Shown piece by piece: positions 44,569 to 52,320 of a DNA stretch of 64,000 bases. The stretch covers positions 51,963 through 115,962 of the forward strand of contig JARLJA010000098.1 of NCBI GenBank assembly GCA_031291445.1. The letters run 5' to 3'. A program made the translations under genes and the position numbers. Source of the DNA: Xanthobacteraceae bacterium. GTDB lineage: Bacteria > Pseudomonadota > Alphaproteobacteria > Rhizobiales > Xanthobacteraceae. The notes under the pieces were generated by a model, which saw nothing but the letters and a program-made list of their open reading frames with translations, made no database searches and was not told where the DNA came from. Every line of letters starts with the position of its first letter. Position 1 is the stretch's first letter.

Positions 44569-44773
44569 GGAGCCGTGCGGAGCGGACGCACCGTCGGGCC
44601 GCCGCTGCGCCGGCCTGGCAACGCTCTGCCGTCGGACCCAAGCCTTGCGGCGAGAGTCGGGGACGCGATCAGCCGCAATTCGGCCCGACGCGCCTCGCAA
44701 TTCGCCCTCCCCGTCCCCATATGTTGGGTTGACGGCATCGCGCGTACGCTAGTGCCGAGAAAGGCCATTCGTC

Positions 44774-45034
44774 TTGGAACATCAATTCGCCGTCGGGCAG
44801 ATCGTGGCGCTCGCGCCGAGCAGATTTCAGGCGGCAGCTCCCGGCGATTACGAGATCCTGCGCCTGATGCCGGCATCGGACGTCAGTACGGACAGCCCGC
44901 GCTATCGCGTCAAGAGCGTCAACGAGAGGCACGAACGCGTCGTGCGGGAAAGCGAGCTGAAGCTGTCGGTGGAAGGTTCGCCACGGGAAGCGCAGCCTGA
45001 GGATCGCATCAGTCTGCCCGCGATCGAGCCGTGA
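44774..45034 (+). CDS. conserved small hypothetical protein
   Basis: An 86-residue protein starting at a TTG with AGAAAGG eight bases before it. The sequence 'FAVGQIVALAPSRFQAAAPG' then 'YEILRLMPASD' and 'YRVKSVNERHERVVRESELK' has a natural composition and resembles small cytoplasmic proteins I recall from Bradyrhizobium. No function is known. It has a beta-rich, SH3- or KOW-like feel, but this is only an impression. Confidence 0.65.
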   Translation: MEHQFAVGQIVALAPSRFQAAAPGDYEILRLMPASDVSTDSPRYRVKSVNERHERVVRESELKLSVEGSPREAQPEDRISLPAIEP

Positions 45035-45463
45035 CGCCTCTGCTCTGCATCACCGCGCCAACCGGATGGTCCCGATGGACTGCTTTGAGTTGATCGCCCG
45101 CGCGCTTTAGCGCGGTCCCGTAACCCGGGTTTGTCTACGCCTCTCGAGAACTCCGTCGATGACGGGTGTCGCAACGGCGCAACCCCAGAGCGATTGCGTC
45201 GGCCGCGGCATGCGGATCCGAAGCTGGTCCGACGGCTTCGACGCATCGGCGGCTTGACGCCATTGCCGATGGAACTGTGCAGGGGGCGGAAACAGCGAGC
45301 GCTGTGCCGTATCCCTCGCCAGCAAAGTTCAGGCCCGATCGCATCCCAGCCATGCCCGCCGCGGAGCCAGGTGGCCCGACAAGTTCATGCGACTGACAAG
45401 CATTCCCAGCAGGATCATTGGGGTCGGTAACGACCGCAAATGTCAAACAACTGGGAAAGTGTC
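45035..45463. other. 429-bp gap before the first PEP-CTERM gene
   Basis: No reading frame with natural composition was found on either strand. The last ~60 bases are less GC-rich (for example 'gacaagcattcccagcaggatcatt') and probably carry the promoter of the PEP-CTERM gene, but no hexamer pair is convincing. Confidence 0.4.
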
Positions 45464-46018
45464 ATGAAACTTCTCAAAACGGCTGCCGTGGCGGCTGGTG
45501 TCCTCCTTCCCCTCGCAGCAGCTGTGGTGCCCGCCGCCGCAGCGACAGTCACCTATGACTGGTCGCTCAGCGGACCGGCGGCCAGTCTTGGCGGCGTGCC
45601 GTATCCGGGCAGCGGCACCATCACGGCGACGCAGTCGACCGGTGGCGCGTGGACGGTGGACTCCATCACCGGAAGCATCGACGGCAGCTCCATCACGGGC
45701 CTGACGACGTTCGATGGCAGCGACAACCTGCTGTTCCCGACGGGCACAGCGCCGCTCGACACCCACGGCATTGCGTTCCAGACGGCAGCGGGCCAGACCA
45801 TCGACATCTTCAGCTTCTTCGCTGAGGGATCGAAGCCGTCCGGTAACGCCTATGGCGAGATCGCCAGCAATCCGGGCGGCTTCGGCGTCGGCACCTTCGC
45901 GCTGACGGCGGCGGTGCCGGAGCCGTCGACCTGGGCGATGATGATGCTCGGCTTCGCCACGCTCGGTTACCTCGGCCTTCGCCGCGGCAAGACCGGCACA
46001 GCGCTGTCGGCCGCCTGA
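45464..46018 (+). CDS. PEP-CTERM sorting-domain protein 1
   Basis: A 184-residue exported protein starting at the ATG at 45464 (GGGAAAG before it) with a signal peptide ending 'VPAAAA'. The C-terminus is a textbook PEP-CTERM tag: 'VPEPSTWAMMMLGFATLGYL' followed by a basic cluster 'GLRRGK'. The body is a low-complexity beta-rich region without a known domain. An exosortase, not encoded here, would process the tag. A second such protein lies 0.7 kb away on the other strand. Confidence 0.88.
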   Translation: MKLLKTAAVAAGVLLPLAAAVVPAAAATVTYDWSLSGPAASLGGVPYPGSGTITATQSTGGAWTVDSITGSIDGSSITGLTTFDGSDNLLFPTGTAPLDTHGIAFQTAAGQTIDIFSFFAEGSKPSGNAYGEIASNPGGFGVGTFALTAAVPEPSTWAMMMLGFATLGYLGLRRGKTGTALSAA

Positions 46019-46037
46019 CGGTCGCCGTCGAGAACGT

Positions 46038-46063
46038 CGAAGGCCGCCTTCGGGCGGCCTTCG
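46038..46063 (+). terminator. hairpin after PEP-CTERM gene 1
   Basis: An 11-bp stem, CGAAGGCCGCC/GGCGGCCTTCG, with a TTCG tetraloop, 19 bp after the stop. The T-tract is poor, but the stable UUCG-type loop is typical of terminators. Confidence 0.65.
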
Positions 46064-46191
46064 CGTGTCCGCACCGCCCGTGGAGCTTTCCCTGCCGCGA
46101 GCTTGGTCGCAGGCGCGTGCTTCATCTCGGCGCACTGGAGAACGGAACGCAGATCCGCGATGGGCGCCGTGCAGCGTCGAGCCGCCCGCCA

Positions 46192-46455
46192 TCAATTGCA
46201 GGCCCGGACCCGGCCGATGTAGTTGCCGTAGGCGTCGAACTGGCGGACCCAGCCGCAGCGGCGATAGCCGTCGTAATAGTAGCCGTCGTTGGCGGCGATC
46301 GCGCTGCCGACCACGGCAGCACCGATGATCCCGGCCGCGATGCCGGCGCCGAGCCCGAAGCCCTTGGCCTCTGCCGGCCGCGTCGAGGCCGTAACGGTAG
46401 CGGTGGCGGCAAGCGTCGCGAGCGCGAAAGCGGCAATCCTGATCCTGGTCGACAT
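46192..46455 (-). CDS. small exported glycine-rich protein
   Basis: An 87-residue product from the ATG at 46455, with GGAG eight bases upstream. A signal peptide 'IAAFALATLAATATVTAS' is followed by a hydrophobic glycine-alanine helix ('GLGAGIAAGIIGAAVVGSAIA') and a C-terminal cysteine-containing tail 'RRCGWVRQFDAYGNYIG'. Small proteins of this design (tyrosine-rich, ending near 'RVRAC') are common in Bradyrhizobium and are usually annotated as hypothetical. Function unknown. Confidence 0.7.
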   Translation of the reverse strand: MSTRIRIAAFALATLAATATVTASTRPAEAKGFGLGAGIAAGIIGAAVVGSAIAANDGYYYDGYRRCGWVRQFDAYGNYIGRVRACN

Positions 46456-46690
46456 GGAAGTCTCCATCCGTTGTGCAGCGACCGAAATGGCCCGCATGCC
46501 ATTTGGACGGAGCGCCCCGACATCCGGTTCGGCCGTCGGCACCAAATTCGCCCCAAACGCCGTTCACGGTCGGGTGAGCAGAGCCCGACCGCTTGTGTCG
46601 ACCGGCTCGGCAGGCGGGAACATCATTCGGCAGACGCCTCGGCGGCCCCCTCCCCGACGCTGCTTGCGGTCGAAGGCAATCATAAAAAAA

Positions 46691-46714
46691 ACGAGCCGCC
46701 CGAGGGCGGCTCGT
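46691..46714 (-). terminator. Rho-independent terminator of PEP-CTERM gene 2
   Basis: A 10-bp stem, ACGAGCCGCC/GGCGGCTCGT, with loop CGAG. On the minus strand it is followed by a run of seven Ts (AAAAAAA at 46684-46690 on the plus strand), a complete intrinsic terminator 35 bp after the stop of the gene at 46750. Confidence 0.9.
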
Positions 46715-46749
46715 GTCTCTTTCAAAGTGGACCGACCGCGCGAGCCGGC

Positions 46750-47334
46750 TCAGGCCGCCAGCGCGCGCCGCGAGCGCTTGTAGGTGACGAAGCCGATCCC
46801 GGCGAAGCCGAGCAGGATCATCGCCCAGGTCGAGGGCTCCGGAACCGCGCTGATCGCAAAGGCGCCATCGAAATAGGTCGACGGCACGGCCGTCGCCTCG
46901 ATGGTGATGACGTCGCCGGCATTCACGCCGAACACGGCCTTGGCGAAGGCGTTGGGGCCCGTGGTGCCGAAGGCGGCATCCGGATTGCTGGTGTAGTAGG
47001 GCAAGCCCAGCGCCTGCAGAGCCGACGGATCGCTCGGCGCGCCAGCCAGCGAAGCCCAGTCCTTCGACGTCGCCGTGGCGACGAGAACGTTGTTGACGAA
47101 GACGTCGAACTGGTTGCCGAGCGCGTAGATGCCGGTGACCCGGACATCCTCCTTGCCGGCGGCGGTGAACGTCTCCGAGAAGAAGCTCAGGTTGCCGTTC
47201 CCGTCGTAGGGATAGTCATCGACGATGGTCCAGCCGGCATTCGACACCAGAGTGGTGGCGTTGGCCGAGGAGACCGCGGCGCAGGCGAGGATGGCCGCGA
47301 GCGCGGATCCGATCAGAACTGAATTGATACGCAT
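46750..47334 (-). CDS. PEP-CTERM sorting-domain protein 2
   Basis: A 194-residue exported protein with a signal peptide ending 'AVSSANA' and the C-terminal tag 'VPEPSTWAMILLGFAGIGFV' plus 'TYKRSRR'. The body ('LSFFSETFTAAGKEDVRVTG', 'YALGNQFDVFVNN') is of the beta-sandwich type seen in many such proteins. The next gene upstream on the same strand, at 47362, ends only 27 bp before this start, so they probably share a transcript. Confidence 0.88.
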   Translation of the reverse strand: MRINSVLIGSALAAILACAAVSSANATTLVSNAGWTIVDDYPYDGNGNLSFFSETFTAAGKEDVRVTGIYALGNQFDVFVNNVLVATATSKDWASLAGAPSDPSALQALGLPYYTSNPDAAFGTTGPNAFAKAVFGVNAGDVITIEATAVPSTYFDGAFAISAVPEPSTWAMILLGFAGIGFVTYKRSRRALAA

Positions 47335-47361
47335 GATGTTGATCCTGTGTTCGGCTGGAGA

Positions 47362-48933
47362 TCAGAACGGCGCGACGTAGCCGGCGGGGAACTGGAGCTG
47401 GAAGCGGCCGATGGTGCGATAGTCGCCGAGGTTGTTGCTCGGCTGCGGTGTGTTGTAACCCGCGAACACGATGGTGACCGTCGAACTGTCGGTGTACAGC
47501 GCCTGCGGGTCGTAGACCCGGCCGCTGAAGAAGTTGGAGTTGTAGCCACCGGTCGGCGTCAGATAACCCGTCGGCGCCACCGCCGGAACGAACGGGGCCA
47601 CCTGCGCGGCCGTCAGCGCATCGGCACCGGTGACGTTCACGACCGGAGCGCTGAGCGGATAAGGCCGCGGGCCGACCGGGTTGATCACGGTGTCGGTCGA
47701 CAGGATCGGATTGTCGAAACCGTAGATGACCCTCCAGGCCAGCAGGTCGCTCGCCTGGCTGACGACATTGACGGTCTCGGCATAGCCGATGAAGTGGAAG
47801 CCGTCGGAGTCGTTGTCCAGGCAGTTGCCGGCGCCGAAGAACATGCCGTAGTGGCCGTTCGACAGGGGCAGGATGCTGCCGCTACCGAGATAGCGGATGC
47901 CGTTCAAGGCCACCGTCGTCGGGTCGTTGAGGCCCGTGGCGGGCCCGACGTCGGTGAAGTTGATGCCGTCGGTGGTGGTGGCGATGCGCACGACGGTGAC
48001 ATCGTCGTTGCGCTTGCGCGCCTTGCCGTTGACGAAGTTGGTCAGGGCGTAGGCCGGCGTGCTCGGGCACTTCTGCGCGCTGGGATAGCTGGTGTCGCCG
48101 TTGAGGGTCTTTTCAACATAGACGCCGGCGGTGATCCCGCCGGGCAGCGGCACCGAGCCCATGAAGGCGTCCGGGTTGATCAGGCCGGTCGTCGCGGTCG
48201 CCGTCGAGTCGAGCGCCGGATAGACCGGAGCGAGCGGGCTCTGGTAGCCGTAAGCTGGAAGACCCGCGAGCGAGCCCGGGGTCGCCACCGGCAGCGGATG
48301 CACCACCAGCTGGTCCGAATCGATGTGGTTGGTGGCGCGGTTGAGGTGGTAGATGTACTGGTTGCCGTTGACGTTCAGCACCACCGGATGGCCGAGGCCA
48401 TTGTCCGCCGCGTTGGTGGCATCGATGCCATACCGGGTCTGTACGCCGCCGACGCTGACGTAGAGATTGTCAGGATCGGTCGCATCCCACGGGCAATAGG
48501 GGTTCAACGCCAGCGCCATGCCGGTGAACTGCCAGGTCTTGCCCCAATCGCTCGACACCGCGGCGACCGTTGCTTCCTGCTGGTTGCGCGGACGATAGTC
48601 GAAGAAGCCCTCGATCACGCTGCCGTTGCGGCGGACGAACGGGAAATAGAAGGGCTGCATCACGCTGGTGCCGACGTTGGTCGCAAAGACCCCCGACTGC
48701 ATGCAGATGCCGCGGTACGGAACACCCGAGCCGGCGTAGGGCGGGCCGGAGGCGGTCGGGACGATGCCCGACGCATCGCGCTTGAAGACGCTCTCATGGA
48801 GCGTCCACGGACCAGTGGTGATCTTGGACTGGGCCAAGCTGCCCGGGACGTAGCCGATCGTCGGATCGGCAAAAGCAGGAGCAGCCACGGAAACGGCGAC
48901 CGCCGCAGTCGTGGCAAGGAGCAGGTGCTTCAC
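47362..48933 (-). CDS. secreted beta-propeller-like protein with an Asp-box motif
   Basis: A 523-residue protein starting at a GTG with a signal peptide 'HLLLATTAAVAVSVAAPAFA'. A sialidase-type Asp-box S-x-D-x-G-x-T-W is present in 'AAVSSDWGKTWQF'. A related repeat 'ATTTDGINFTDVG' occurs later; both fit blades of a five- or six-bladed propeller as in glycoside-hydrolase-like proteins. No catalytic set could be assigned. It is followed by PEP-CTERM protein 2, which may be a surface partner. Confidence 0.65.
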   Translation of the reverse strand: MKHLLLATTAAVAVSVAAPAFADPTIGYVPGSLAQSKITTGPWTLHESVFKRDASGIVPTASGPPYAGSGVPYRGICMQSGVFATNVGTSVMQPFYFPFVRRNGSVIEGFFDYRPRNQQEATVAAVSSDWGKTWQFTGMALALNPYCPWDATDPDNLYVSVGGVQTRYGIDATNAADNGLGHPVVLNVNGNQYIYHLNRATNHIDSDQLVVHPLPVATPGSLAGLPAYGYQSPLAPVYPALDSTATATTGLINPDAFMGSVPLPGGITAGVYVEKTLNGDTSYPSAQKCPSTPAYALTNFVNGKARKRNDDVTVVRIATTTDGINFTDVGPATGLNDPTTVALNGIRYLGSGSILPLSNGHYGMFFGAGNCLDNDSDGFHFIGYAETVNVVSQASDLLAWRVIYGFDNPILSTDTVINPVGPRPYPLSAPVVNVTGADALTAAQVAPFVPAVAPTGYLTPTGGYNSNFFSGRVYDPQALYTDSSTVTIVFAGYNTPQPSNNLGDYRTIGRFQLQFPAGYVAPF

Positions 48934-49445
48934 GGGGAAAATGTCCTTTGGTTCACGCGCCGGATGGCGCGCAGGTTAAATAATGGTCAATTTATCAGCA
49001 GGTATTTAATGAATTTAAGACAGTTCAAATACAGTTCACCGGCGCGTGATTTTTCGTGATTTGTTTCCATTCATTTCAGAGGCGGCATTGTTTCTCTTTA
49101 ATTTATTGCGGAGGCGGCGCGCGGACGCGATCGCTCCGCATCGAGGCCGATACGGAGCGATTGGCGGGCGCAGGACTTGGGACCGAGGGACTCGAAAACC
49201 GATGGCGCCGCAATTCGCGGGCGCTCGGCCTCGGACCGCCTCGTTGCCGGCCTTTGGCGAAGCGGCCGCCCTGCGCGCCAGGACGGCGGCTGGGCGTACA
49301 GGGCTGGCTGCCTGGACTCTCGGCGGTCTACTCGCAGACCCAGGTGCGCCGCCAGCGCCAGCCATGACGAGTGTGGATGCCGGCGCGCAGCGCAACGGTC
49401 CGACCCGGTCGGGGACGACCGTTGCGCGCGCTGATGACGGGCGTG
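48934..49445. other. 512-bp gap with an AT-rich half
   Basis: The first ~170 bases are markedly AT-rich for this genome (for example 'taaataatggtcaatttat' and 'tatttaatgaatttaaga') and probably hold the promoter of the leftward propeller gene; the remainder is GC-rich. No gene with natural composition was found. Confidence 0.5.
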
Positions 49446-49697
49446 TCAGTGCTTCATGTCGTCCTTCTTCATGCTGTCCTTCGACATCGTGTCCTTGGAC
49501 ATCGAATCCTTCGACATCGTGTCCTTGGACATGCTGTCCTTGGCCATGGTGTCCTTCTTCATGCCATCCTTGCTCATGGAATCCTTGGACATCGAGTCCT
49601 TGCTCATGTCGTCGGCAAAGGCGGCGGGGGCGAAGGCAAGGCCGAGCGCGAGAACCGCGGCCGAAATGCCGAGCGAGATGCGGGTGGCGATGGTCAT
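49446..49697 (-). CDS. pentapeptide MXKDX repeat protein
   Basis: An 83-residue exported protein from the ATG at 49697 (GGAGGA upstream). After a signal peptide ending 'PAAFA' nearly the whole mature part is a run of ten M-x-K-D-x pentapeptides (MSKDS, MSKDG, MKKDT, MAKDS, ...), ending 'MKH'. This is the MXKDX-repeat family, small secreted proteins rich in methionine and charged residues; their role is unknown, with metal binding or stress sometimes suggested. Confidence 0.9.
   Translation of the reverse strand: MTIATRISLGISAAVLALGLAFAPAAFADDMSKDSMSKDSMSKDGMKKDTMAKDSMSKDTMSKDSMSKDTMSKDSMKKDDMKH
49449..49606 (-). repeat. 15-bp tandem repeat coding for MXKDX units
   Basis: About ten imperfect 15-bp units (plus-strand form 'catcgtgtccttgga') encode the pentapeptides of the protein at 49446. 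Several adjacent units are almost identical, so copy number could vary between strains by slippage. Confidence 0.8.
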
Positions 49698-49993
49698 GAT
49701 CGAAATTCCTCCAGAAGCGGGTTGCGGCGACATCTGCCGCCTCCTCTGCTACGGCCCCGGAACATGATTGTTACGCGGCAGCTGCCGCTCCTCCGACCGG
49801 CTCGATAACGACTTCGTGAAGGCGTCTGGCGGCGTGCCGCGATGAAGTGGCGCGCTCCCTGCTTTGCAATTGAACCTCATTTCCGCCAGAGGCAGGGTGC
49901 AAAGCTCAATCTTCGTGTCCCGCCCCCGGTTTCCTCCGGAAAGCGCCGACGCGGAGACCACCAGCGGACATAAATCCTCATGCATCGGCGGGC

Positions 49994-51394
49994 ATGATGG
50001 ACTCTCTCGGACGGACGGACATCACGATGGCGAAAGCGGCAGAGGCCCACACCTTCCTGAACGACTGGATGCAGACGCTCACCGAGCGCAGCCGCTCCCT
50101 GCTCAGCCGGGTGCGCGGCCGGGCGGACAACACCGACCTGGTCGAACTCGCCGACATGCTGCTGTCACGCCGCGGCGAGGCCTCGGGCGTCGCGTTGGCG
50201 CAGACCCTGCTGGCCGGCTACGACCGCGCCTCCGCCGAGGTCCGGCTGCAATTCCTCAAGGAACTGGCGGCCAAGTTCGGACCGGACCAGCAGCGGCTGG
50301 CCGTCGCAATCCAGGCCTATCAGGCGAGCCCGGAGGCGGCGACCATGAGCGCGCTGCACGCCGCCAGCGAGCCGCGCCGGCAGGAGCTGTTTCGCCGTCT
50401 CAACCTCGCACCGGGCGGCACCTTCGCGCTGGTGCGAATGCGCGAGGACCTGGTCGACCACATCAAGGCCAACCCGGATCTGGCCGATGTCGACGCCGAT
50501 TTCGGCCATCTGTTCACGTCCTGGTTCAACCGCGGCTTCCTCACTTTGCAGCCGATCCGGTGGTCTACGCCGGCCAACATCCTGGAAAAGATCATCCGCT
50601 ACGAGGCGGTCCACCCCATCTCCGGCTGGCCCGACCTGAAGAACCGCCTGGAGCCGCCGGACCGCCGGTGCTTCGCCTTCTTCCATCCGCAGCTCGCCGA
50701 CGAACCGCTGATCTTCGTCGAGGTGGCCCTGACCACGGACATTCCGGGTGCCGTGGGTCCCTTGCTCGTCCACGACCGCGGGCCGCTCGACCCGACCGCC
50801 GCGACGACCGCGATCTTCTATTCCATCTCCAACACCCAGCGCGGCCTCGCCGGCGTGTCGTTCGGCCATTTCCTGATCAAGCAGGTGGTGGAAGACCTCA
50901 AGCGCGACCTGCCGGGCCTGAAGACTTTCGTCACGCTGTCACCGGTGCCGGGCTTTGCCGCGTGGCTGCGGCGCGAGCGCGACAATCCGGACTCCCGGCT
51001 GCTCGATGCCGAGAAGAAGGAGATCCTGGCGCTCCTCGACGAACCGCGCTGGTTCGACAATGCCGAGCACCGTGAAGCGCTCGAGCAATTGCTGACGCCG
51101 GTCGCGGCGCATTATTTCCTGTCCGCCCGGACCCCGGCCGGACGGCCGGTCGATCCGGTGGCGCGCTTCCATCTCGGCAACGGCGCGCGGCTCGAGCGGC
51201 TCAACTTCCTCGGCGATCCCTCGGACAAGGGCCTCCGCCAGGCCCACGGGCTGATGGTGAACTACCTCTACGACATCTCGGCCATCGAGCGAAACCACGA
51301 GGCGTTCGCGGAGAACGGCGAGGTCGTCGCCTCGGCGGCGATCCGCCGTGCCGCCAAGGAATTGACGCGGCGCGAAATCACTGTGATCCCGTAA
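49994..51394 (+). CDS. malonyl-CoA decarboxylase
   Basis: A 466-residue enzyme that converts malonyl-CoA to acetyl-CoA and CO2. An N-terminal helical domain is followed by the GNAT-like catalytic domain; family blocks are 'LLVHDRGPLDPTAATTAIFYSISNTQ' (shown in part), 'GVSFGHFLIKQVVEDLKRDLP' and 'FVTLSPVPGFAAWL'. The late 'HYFL' and 'VARFHLGNGARLERLNF' fit too. In rhizobia such enzymes (MatA-like) serve malonate use, but no malonyl-CoA synthetase or carrier gene is adjacent. It converges with the HMG-CoA lyase gene after 12 bp. Confidence 0.92.
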   Translation: MMDSLGRTDITMAKAAEAHTFLNDWMQTLTERSRSLLSRVRGRADNTDLVELADMLLSRRGEASGVALAQTLLAGYDRASAEVRLQFLKELAAKFGPDQQRLAVAIQAYQASPEAATMSALHAASEPRRQELFRRLNLAPGGTFALVRMREDLVDHIKANPDLADVDADFGHLFTSWFNRGFLTLQPIRWSTPANILEKIIRYEAVHPISGWPDLKNRLEPPDRRCFAFFHPQLADEPLIFVEVALTTDIPGAVGPLLVHDRGPLDPTAATTAIFYSISNTQRGLAGVSFGHFLIKQVVEDLKRDLPGLKTFVTLSPVPGFAAWLRRERDNPDSRLLDAEKKEILALLDEPRWFDNAEHREALEQLLTPVAAHYFLSARTPAGRPVDPVARFHLGNGARLERLNFLGDPSDKGLRQAHGLMVNYLYDISAIERNHEAFAENGEVVASAAIRRAAKELTRREITVIP

Positions 51395-51406
51395 GGCGGC
51401 GCGCTC

Positions 51407-52315
51407 TCAGCGCGCGGCGCGGGCCTTGGCGTTGAGCGCGGCGGCGACGCGGCTGACCGGCGCCCGGCCGATCGCCGCGCTGATGGTGTTGGTGGCCGCG
51501 AGCAGCCGGGGCAAATCGATGCCTGTCGGCTCGCCCAGCCCATCGAGCATGTAGACCACATCCTCGGTCGCGACATTGCCGGTGGCGCCGGGCGCGTAGG
51601 GACAGCCGCCGAGACCGCCGGCGGCGCTGTCGATGACGCGGGCGCCCTCCTCCAGGCCGGCATAGAGATTGGCCAGCGCCTGGCCGTAGGTGTCGTGGAA
51701 ATGCATGGCCAGCGACGCCATCGGCACCTCGGCGGCGACCGCGCGCAGGAGCCGCCGGGCCTTGACCGGCGTGCCGACACCGATGGTGTCGCCAAGCGAC
51801 ACCTCGTAGCAGCCCTGGTCCCACAGCGCGCGTGCCACCCTCGTGACCGCCGCCGGAGCAACCTCGCCGTCAAAGGGGCAGCCGAGCACGCACGACACGT
51901 AGCCCCGCACCTTGACGCCATCGGCCCGGGCGCGCGCGAGCACCGGCCGAAACCGCTCCAGCGACTCCGCGATGGTGCAGTTGATGTTGGCGCGGGAGAA
52001 CCCTTCGGAGGCCGAGGCAAACACCGCGATCACCCGCGCGCCCGCGGCCATCGCTGCGTCGTAGCCCTTCTCGTTCGGCACGAGCACGTGGAATTCGCGG
52101 CCCGGATGGTGGTCGACGGCGCGCAGCACCGCGTCCGAGCCCGCCATCTGCGGCACCGCCTTGGGCGACACGAAACTGCCCACCTCGACGGTGCGGCAGC
52201 CGGCCGCGACCAGCGCCTCGACGAAGGCGATCCGGGTCTCGACCGAGACCGGGGTCTTTTCGTTCTGCAGCCCGTCGCGCGGGCCGACCTCGACGATGCG
52301 GACGGCCTCACTCAT
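51407..52315 (-). CDS. mvaB: hydroxymethylglutaryl-CoA lyase
   Basis: A 302-residue TIM-barrel lyase from the ATG at 52315 (MSEAVRIVEVGPRDGLQNE). It splits HMG-CoA into acetoacetate and acetyl-CoA, the last step of leucine breakdown. The DRE-TIM signature 'VGPRDGLQNE', the metal-binding 'MHFHDTYGQALAN' and the flexible-loop cysteine block 'GGLGGCPYAPGATGN' are all present. The start is 5 bp after the stop of the biotin carboxylase gene, so it is the last gene of a leucine/isovalerate operon. Confidence 0.95.
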   Translation of the reverse strand: MSEAVRIVEVGPRDGLQNEKTPVSVETRIAFVEALVAAGCRTVEVGSFVSPKAVPQMAGSDAVLRAVDHHPGREFHVLVPNEKGYDAAMAAGARVIAVFASASEGFSRANINCTIAESLERFRPVLARARADGVKVRGYVSCVLGCPFDGEVAPAAVTRVARALWDQGCYEVSLGDTIGVGTPVKARRLLRAVAAEVPMASLAMHFHDTYGQALANLYAGLEEGARVIDSAAGGLGGCPYAPGATGNVATEDVVYMLDGLGEPTGIDLPRLLAATNTISAAIGRAPVSRVAAALNAKARAAR

Positions 52316-52320
52316 CGCGC

